A DNA stretch of 64,000 bases from AAA044-D11 sp965268555 (GTDB lineage Bacteria > Actinomycetota > Actinomycetes > Nanopelagicales > Nanopelagicaceae), in NCBI GenBank assembly GCA_965268555.1, contig OZ254174.1, positions 806,001 to 870,000 on the forward strand, in the 5' to 3' direction. The notes beneath the pieces are model-generated. The model saw nothing but the letters and a program-made list of their open reading frames with translations, made no database searches and was not told the DNA's origin. Positions 59,136-64,000 of the stretch are shown one piece after another. Within the stretch, counting starts at the first letter, position 1. Every line of letters starts with the position of its first letter. A program made the translations under genes and the position numbers.

Positions 59136-61243
59136 TGAGCGATATTAAGTTGCCAGAAGGCGCACCTGAAGAAGTCTTGACTGCGGCACATGTTCGTGAA
59201 ATTGATCTTCTACCATTTGGCGCATCTGGAACACTCTCTTTAATTACTTTAGATAATGGCATGGACCACAATCGTCCAAATACTTTTGGACCTGCATCGC
59301 TAGCGGCGCTAAATGAGGCAATCACAATTGCAGAGGCAAGTTCATCTGTAGCGATTGCAATTACTGGAAAGCCATTTATCTTCGCGGCTGGTGCGGATTT
59401 ATCTGGAATTGCGGTTTTAACGAAGATGGAACAAGCACTTGCTATTGGAAAGCTCGGACATGACGTATTCCGTCGATTTGGCGAGAGCAAGAAACCAACT
59501 TTTGCCTTTGTTAACGGTTTGGCCCTTGGTGGCGGACTTGAAGTTGCACTTCACTGCAAATACCGCAGCGTTGCATCAACCGCATTTACCGGACTACCGG
59601 AAGTCTTCCTAGGTTTAGTTCCGGGTTGGGGCGGGGCCACAATATTGCCTAAGTTAATTGGACCGGCCAATGCAGTCCAAGTGATAATTTTAAACGCTCT
59701 AAACAACAACACCATGATGAAAGCTAAGGATGCACTTGCACTTGGTGTCGCCGATGTAGTTTTCGAACCATCAGATTTTCTAGAAAATTCAATGAAATTT
59801 GCGGCATCGGTATTAAACGGGTCAACAAAGATTGAGCGCGCAGATCACACTAAAGATGAGGCTGCTTGGAAAGCGGCGATAGCTGTTGGCGAAGCCGCAG
59901 TAGCTAAGAAATTTGGGGGCGCGCAGATTCCACAAGCAATAAAGGCGCTCGATTTAATTTCAGCAGCAAGAACAAATAGCTTAGGTGCTGGGTTTGATGC
60001 TGAAGATCTTGAATTAGCGAATTTAACAATGAGCAATCCACTTCGGGCATCGCTCTATGCATTCAATTTAATTCAGAAGAAGCGGAAAAAGGTTGAGGGC
60101 GCACCAAAGCCTGCACTCGCTAGAAAGGTAACAAAGGTTGGAGTTGTTGGGGCTGGCTTGATGGCTTCGCAACTTGCCTTAATCATGTTGCGAAACTTAA
60201 AGGTTCCAGTAGTAATTACTGATCTAGATCAAGAGCGAATAGATAAAGGGCTTGCTTACATCCGTGGCGAACTTGCAAAACTAGTTGAGAAGAAACGCAT
60301 GAGCGCAGAAAGCGCTGCTCGTTTAGGATCACTCGTGTCGGGTTCAACGGATAAATCTATCTTCGCCGATGCCTCTTTTGTTATTGAAGCGATTTTTGAA
60401 GAGTTAGAACTTAAACAGAAGCTCTTTAAAGAACTTGAGAAAATTGTTTCCCCCGAATGTATCTTGGCCACAAACACCTCTTCGCTCTCAGTTACGAAGA
60501 TGTCTGAGGGATTAAGCAATCCAGAGCGCGTAATCGGGTTCCACTTCTTTAATCCGGTAGCTGTAATGCCACTACTTGAAATCGCCAGAACTCCCGCAAC
60601 CGATGATGCAACTACTGCTACAGCAGTCGTGATCGGCAAGGAGTTAAAGAAGACAATGGTTATTGTTAAGGACTCTCCGGCATTTGTTGTAAATCGATTG
60701 CTAACTAGATTTATGGGCGAGATTACCGATGCGATAGATGAAGGCACGCCACCAGATGTTGCAGATGCGGCGATGAAACCACTTGGGCTTCCAATGACTT
60801 CTCTTGAGCTGCTTGGTTTAGTTGGCCCAGGAGTTGCGCTGCATGTTGCTGAAACTTTGAATAAGAATCTCGGCGATCGTTATCGGATCTCTCCAACAAT
60901 GCAAGCCTTTGTTGCCGAGGGGGTAAAAACTTTTTACATCAAGGATGATAAGGGCGCACTAACTCCGAATCCTGCGGCGCTAGCCTTAATTAAAGCTGGA
61001 TCCAAAGCTTCAACATCAGAAGAGGTTCGAATCCGCGCACTAAAAGCGTTAGCGAGTGAAGCTCGAATGATGTTGGATGAAGGCGTTGTTGCTACCCCTG
61101 CAGAAATTGATATCTGTATGTTGCTTGGTTGTGGCTGGCCATTGCATCTAGGTGGAATTCTTCCTTACCTAGATCGTGAAGGAATTAGTAAAGAGGTTAG
61201 CGGCCAGACTTTTCATCAAGCGGGAGTTGCTTCGCTGGCATAG
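59135..61243 (+). CDS. fadB: Multifunctional fatty-acid oxidation protein (enoyl-CoA hydratase / 3-hydroxyacyl-CoA dehydrogenase)
   Basis: A 702-residue protein. The N-terminal crotonase domain (about 25-270) has AITGKPFIFAAGADLSG and VNGLALGGGLEVALHCKYR, with GLVPGWGGATILPKLIG. The 3-hydroxyacyl-CoA dehydrogenase domain (about 325-505) has VGVVGAGLMASQLA, ATNTSSLSVTKMS and RVIGFHFFNPVAVMPLLEI. C-terminal 3HCDH repeats follow. The start is ATG 59135, one base into the fadA stop; the open frame to 59054 is antisense-like filler inside fadA. Its 3' end overlaps dxs by 47 bases. Confidence 0.93.
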   Translation: MSDIKLPEGAPEEVLTAAHVREIDLLPFGASGTLSLITLDNGMDHNRPNTFGPASLAALNEAITIAEASSSVAIAITGKPFIFAAGADLSGIAVLTKMEQALAIGKLGHDVFRRFGESKKPTFAFVNGLALGGGLEVALHCKYRSVASTAFTGLPEVFLGLVPGWGGATILPKLIGPANAVQVIILNALNNNTMMKAKDALALGVADVVFEPSDFLENSMKFAASVLNGSTKIERADHTKDEAAWKAAIAVGEAAVAKKFGGAQIPQAIKALDLISAARTNSLGAGFDAEDLELANLTMSNPLRASLYAFNLIQKKRKKVEGAPKPALARKVTKVGVVGAGLMASQLALIMLRNLKVPVVITDLDQERIDKGLAYIRGELAKLVEKKRMSAESAARLGSLVSGSTDKSIFADASFVIEAIFEELELKQKLFKELEKIVSPECILATNTSSLSVTKMSEGLSNPERVIGFHFFNPVAVMPLLEIARTPATDDATTATAVVIGKELKKTMVIVKDSPAFVVNRLLTRFMGEITDAIDEGTPPDVADAAMKPLGLPMTSLELLGLVGPGVALHVAETLNKNLGDRYRISPTMQAFVAEGVKTFYIKDDKGALTPNPAALALIKAGSKASTSEEVRIRALKALASEARMMLDEGVVATPAEIDICMLLGCGWPLHLGGILPYLDREGISKEVSGQTFHQAGVASLA

Positions 61244-63146
61244 CGCCATTGCTTAAATCATCTTTTAGCGAGCTGCTCCAAGACACTAATTGATGCGTAA
61301 TGTTCTGCGCGGTAATCCCTAAATCAGTAAGAATTTCGTTGCGCTTTGAATGTTCGATAAATTCAAGTGGAACTCCGATTGAATGAATTGGTACATCTAG
61401 ACCAGCTTCTCTAAACATTTCAGAGATCGTGCTAGCAATTCCACCATGTTTGATTCCATCTTCAACTACAACAACACTCTTATAGCGTTGCGCCATCGTC
61501 AATAAACTTGCTGGCAGTGGCTTTACCCAGCGTGGATCAATAACAGTTACACCGACTCCCTCGCGATATGCCTGTGAGGCTGCTTCAACACATATTTTTG
61601 CCATCGCACCGACGCTTACTAAAAGCACATCTGCGCTTTCGCCGCGATAGAGAACATCGATGCCATCTCGGCGTTCAAATGCCGGAATATCTGGACCCAC
61701 AGCGCCCTTAGGGAAGCGTAGGAGTGAAGGGGCATCACTGATATCTAGAGACTCGCGAAGAACTTCGCGAAGTGTTGCAGCATCTCGTGGCGCTGCGACA
61801 TGCAGCGTTGGAACAATTCCACTTAATGCAAGATCCCAAATTCCGTGGTGCGAAGGTCCGTCATCGCCCGTGATTCCTGCCCGATCCAAAACAAAGGTCA
61901 CGCCAGCTTTGTGTAGCGCAACATCCATTAACAATTGATCGAAAGCTCTGTTCAAGAAAGTTGAATAAATTGCGACGACTGGATGCAGCCCCGTAAAAGC
62001 CATTCCCGCAGCACTCGTAGTCGCATGTTGTTCGGCGATACCGACATCGAAGGTTCGGTTTGGAAACTTAGCTGCGAATTTATCTAATCCAGTTGGTCCA
62101 AGCATTGCTGCCGTAATAGCAACAACATCGCTGCGCTTCTCCCCGATTTCACAGAGCTCGCCTGAGAAAACACTTGTCCAATTTGGTGCAGATTTTGTGA
62201 CTGGAACACCGGTTTCGGGATCAACAATTCCAACAGCGTGGAATTTCTCAGCGGAATCATTTATCGCAGGCGCGTGGCCTCGGCCCTTTTCAGTTATCAC
62301 ATGAACTAGAACAGGAGCCCCGAAATTCTTAGCCTGCTCAAGTGCATGTTCAACAGCTTCAATATTGTGGCCATCGATTGGCCCAAGGTATTTAAGACCT
62401 AAATCTTCAAACATTCCCTGTGGCGCAACAATATCTTTTATGCCTTTTTTTACACCATGAAGAGTTTCATAAATTGGGCCACCAACAACTGGAGTTTTTT
62501 CTAGTACTCCTTTGCCCCAATCTAAGAACTTTTCATATCCGCTAGTTGTGCGAAGAGTTGAAAGGTATGTTGCAAGGCCACCAATGGTTGGTGAATAAGA
62601 ACGCTCGTTATCATTCACAACAATTACAAGTTTTAGCTCTTCACTGGAAGCAATGTTATTTAGCGCTTCCCATGACATGCCGCCAGTAAGCGCGCCATCA
62701 CCAACAACACAGACCACAGTTTTATCTGTGTCGCCCTTGATCAAATTTCCACGGGCAACGCCATCTGCCCAAGAGAGCGCGGTTGAGGCATGTGAATTTT
62801 CGACAACATCGTGTTCACTCTCGCTGCGATTGGGATAACCCGAAACTCCCCCACGCTGACGCAACTTTTCAAAACCAGAGTAACGGCCAGTCAGCAATTT
62901 ATGAACATAACTCTGATGACCGGTGTCAAAAATTATTGTGTCTTTCGGTGATTCAAAAATTCGATGAATCGCAATTGTTAATTCAACTACGCCAAGATTT
63001 GGGCCTAAATGGCCGCCACTTTTCGAGACTTTTTCAATTAAGAATTCGCGAATCTCATCTGAGAGCTCAGACAATTGTGGAAATGAAAGCGTCGCAAGAT
63101 CCCTTGGACCTGCGATATTTTCAAGAATTGGAGCTTGCTCTTTCAT
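61197..63146 (-). CDS. dxs: 1-deoxy-D-xylulose-5-phosphate synthase
   Basis: A 649-residue thiamine-diphosphate enzyme, first step of the MEP isoprenoid pathway. Visible are GGHLGPNLGVVELTIAIH, FDTGHQSYVHKLLTGR, GDGALTGGMSWEALNNIA (TPP motif), the FDVGIAEQHATTSAAGMA transketolase block and LDRAGITGDDGPSHHG. Leaderless start: TAGAAT at 63153-63158, six bases before the ATG. The last 16 codons lie over the end of fadB on the other strand. In Mycobacterium dxs is near rnd (recalled), but here they are 20 kb apart. Confidence 0.95.
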   Translation of the reverse strand: MKEQAPILENIAGPRDLATLSFPQLSELSDEIREFLIEKVSKSGGHLGPNLGVVELTIAIHRIFESPKDTIIFDTGHQSYVHKLLTGRYSGFEKLRQRGGVSGYPNRSESEHDVVENSHASTALSWADGVARGNLIKGDTDKTVVCVVGDGALTGGMSWEALNNIASSEELKLVIVVNDNERSYSPTIGGLATYLSTLRTTSGYEKFLDWGKGVLEKTPVVGGPIYETLHGVKKGIKDIVAPQGMFEDLGLKYLGPIDGHNIEAVEHALEQAKNFGAPVLVHVITEKGRGHAPAINDSAEKFHAVGIVDPETGVPVTKSAPNWTSVFSGELCEIGEKRSDVVAITAAMLGPTGLDKFAAKFPNRTFDVGIAEQHATTSAAGMAFTGLHPVVAIYSTFLNRAFDQLLMDVALHKAGVTFVLDRAGITGDDGPSHHGIWDLALSGIVPTLHVAAPRDAATLREVLRESLDISDAPSLLRFPKGAVGPDIPAFERRDGIDVLYRGESADVLLVSVGAMAKICVEAASQAYREGVGVTVIDPRWVKPLPASLLTMAQRYKSVVVVEDGIKHGGIASTISEMFREAGLDVPIHSIGVPLEFIEHSKRNEILTDLGITAQNITHQLVSWSSSLKDDLSNGAMPAKQLPLDEKSGR

Positions 63147-63174
63147 GAAAGTATTCTAGAGCAGGCTTAAATAA

Positions 63175-64000
63175 TTAGAGTAGTGAACGTAGAACATATT
63201 GCATGATTCCACCGTGACGGTAGTAATCCGCCTCACCTGGGGTGTCGATACGGACAACGGCATCAAAACTCTTGTCGCCCGCTATCACTTTAAGAACCTT
63301 TGGGACGCCTCCGGTATTTAGCGCTTCGATGCCGATGATTGAAAATTCTTCGGTACCTGTAAGCCCAAGTGATGCTGCGTTCTGCCCCGCAGGGAATTGC
63401 AATGGAAGTACTCCCATTCCAATTAAATTGGAGCGATGAATTCGTTCGAACGATTCAGCAATTACTGCTTTTACACCTAGTAGCGCAGTTCCCTTTGCTG
63501 CCCAGTCACGCGATGAACCAGATCCATATTCTTTTCCAGCAAGAATTACTAATGGAATATTTGCGGCCTGGTATGCCATTGATGCATCATAAATTGTTGC
63601 TTGACTTCCTCCATCTAGAAAATTCTTAGTGAAGCCACCTTCAACACCATCTAGCAATAAATTCTTTAGTCGAATATTTGCGAAAGTTCCACGAATCATA
63701 ACTTCGTGATTACCGCGACGAGATCCATAAGAGTTGAAATCTGCGCGATCAATGCCGTGATCTGCTAGATATTTTCCAGCTGGTGAGTCTGCCTTGATAT
63801 TTCCGGCCGGTGAGATGTGGTCAGTCGTTACTGAATCTCCAAGAACAGCCATTACTCGAGCCTTCAAAATATCCGTTACTGGCTCTGGATTTCGAGGCAT
63901 TCCCTCAAAGTAAGGAGGTTTGCGGACGTAGGTGGATTTCAAGTCCCACTCAAAAACCTTGCCGACAGGCGTGGCTAGAGATTTCCAACGATGATCACCT
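63175..64000 (-). CDS. acnA: Aconitate hydratase, C-terminal part (cut by window edge)
   Basis: The C-terminal 274 residues of an AcnA/IRP1-type aconitase, open to the window edge: GDHRWKSLATPVGKVFEW, then RVMAVLGDSVTTDHISPAGNI, NSYGSRRGNHEVMIRGTFANIRL and KEYGSGSSRDWAAKG (swivel-domain arginine and serine). RIHRSNLIGMGVLPLQF and the ending RIDTPGEADYYRHGGIMQYVLRSLL complete it. The 4Fe-4S cysteines are in the part outside the window. It interconverts citrate and isocitrate. Dxs starts 28 bases after its stop. Confidence 0.95.
   Translation of the reverse strand, partial: GDHRWKSLATPVGKVFEWDLKSTYVRKPPYFEGMPRNPEPVTDILKARVMAVLGDSVTTDHISPAGNIKADSPAGKYLADHGIDRADFNSYGSRRGNHEVMIRGTFANIRLKNLLLDGVEGGFTKNFLDGGSQATIYDASMAYQAANIPLVILAGKEYGSGSSRDWAAKGTALLGVKAVIAESFERIHRSNLIGMGVLPLQFPAGQNAASLGLTGTEEFSIIGIEALNTGGVPKVLKVIAGDKSFDAVVRIDTPGEADYYRHGGIMQYVLRSLL

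Noticed and set aside
61025..61050. tRNA T-arm-like GGTTCGAATCC
   Set aside because: It lies within fadB codons, the flanking stem does not pair and there is no acceptor stem or D-arm.

Overview
The window reads as one compact chromosome segment of a low-GC, streamlined actinobacterium, most probably a planktonic freshwater form of the Nanopelagicales (acI) type. That placement is inference. It rests on actinobacterial gene order recalled from Mycobacterium (gcvT - pepA - E2 - TIGR01777 - lipB - lipA - DUF4191 - RDD - glnA; fadD15 - pimB - NlpC/P60; DUF3000 - RNase D), on actinobacteria-specific families (DUF4191, DUF3000, PimB-type mannosyltransferase), on the AT-leaning composition and on the tight packing. 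Only one gap exceeds 300 bases. Many genes overlap by 1-4 bases and six convergent pairs overlap tail to tail. No rRNA, tRNA, CRISPR array, insertion sequence or phage gene was seen.

Layout. 1-3.4 kb: the start of an aldo/keto reductase, a small membrane protein, then a cobalamin riboswitch controlling a btuF-btuC-btuD B12 importer. 3.4-18.7 kb: a conserved central-metabolism block built round lipoate-dependent enzymes: gcvT, pepA, lpd, a two-lipoyl-domain E2 with a perfect 9 x 15-bp repeat in its linker, lipB, lipA, a PlsC acyltransferase and glnA with a GlnR-like operator. An FAD amine-oxidase-like gene and an MMPL exporter sit inside this block. 18.7-29 kb: Ni/Co permease, ABC-F ATPase, HemL-like aminotransferase, DHA2 exporter with an unusual leader, an HSDL2-like SDR with an enoyl-CoA hydratase, a single-domain LuxR regulator, a two-helix membrane protein, a LysE exporter and a stand-alone Cas4/RecB-like nuclease. 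29-41.3 kb: envelope and lipid genes (PlsC, lipase, ROK glucokinase, SRPBCC, FadD15-like ligase, LuxR regulator, PimB, NlpC/P60), a hidden four-cysteine mini-protein, a RibD-like reductase, an EamA transporter, DUF3000, RNase D and an orphan EfeU iron permease. 41.3-52.9 kb: an accessory redox/PLP island: nitroreductase, DAO-type oxidase, DJ-1 protein, EamA exporter, an SDR lacking the usual Tyr, class-V PLP enzyme, an aldo/keto reductase-RidA fusion, a second aldo/keto reductase, a TIGR04076 protein, a second SDR, a lactonase-like metallohydrolase and a PatB/MalY C-S lyase. 52.9-64 kb: a branched-chain amino acid-type ABC transporter (livHMGFK), fadA-fadB, dxs and the 3' part of aconitase.

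How the parts fit: B12 and cobalt uptake, amino-acid uptake, beta-oxidation and 2-oxo acid oxidation feeding the TCA cycle suggest a scavenging heterotroph living on imported organic nitrogen and carbon. Most transcription-unit first genes lack a Shine-Dalgarno sequence. Instead they carry a TAnnnT hexamer 6-7 bases before the start codon, so leaderless transcription appears to be the default. The least explained part is the 41-53 kb island, which looks like a catabolic or detoxifying pathway for a nitrogen-containing carbonyl, imine or lactone compound whose substrate I cannot name.
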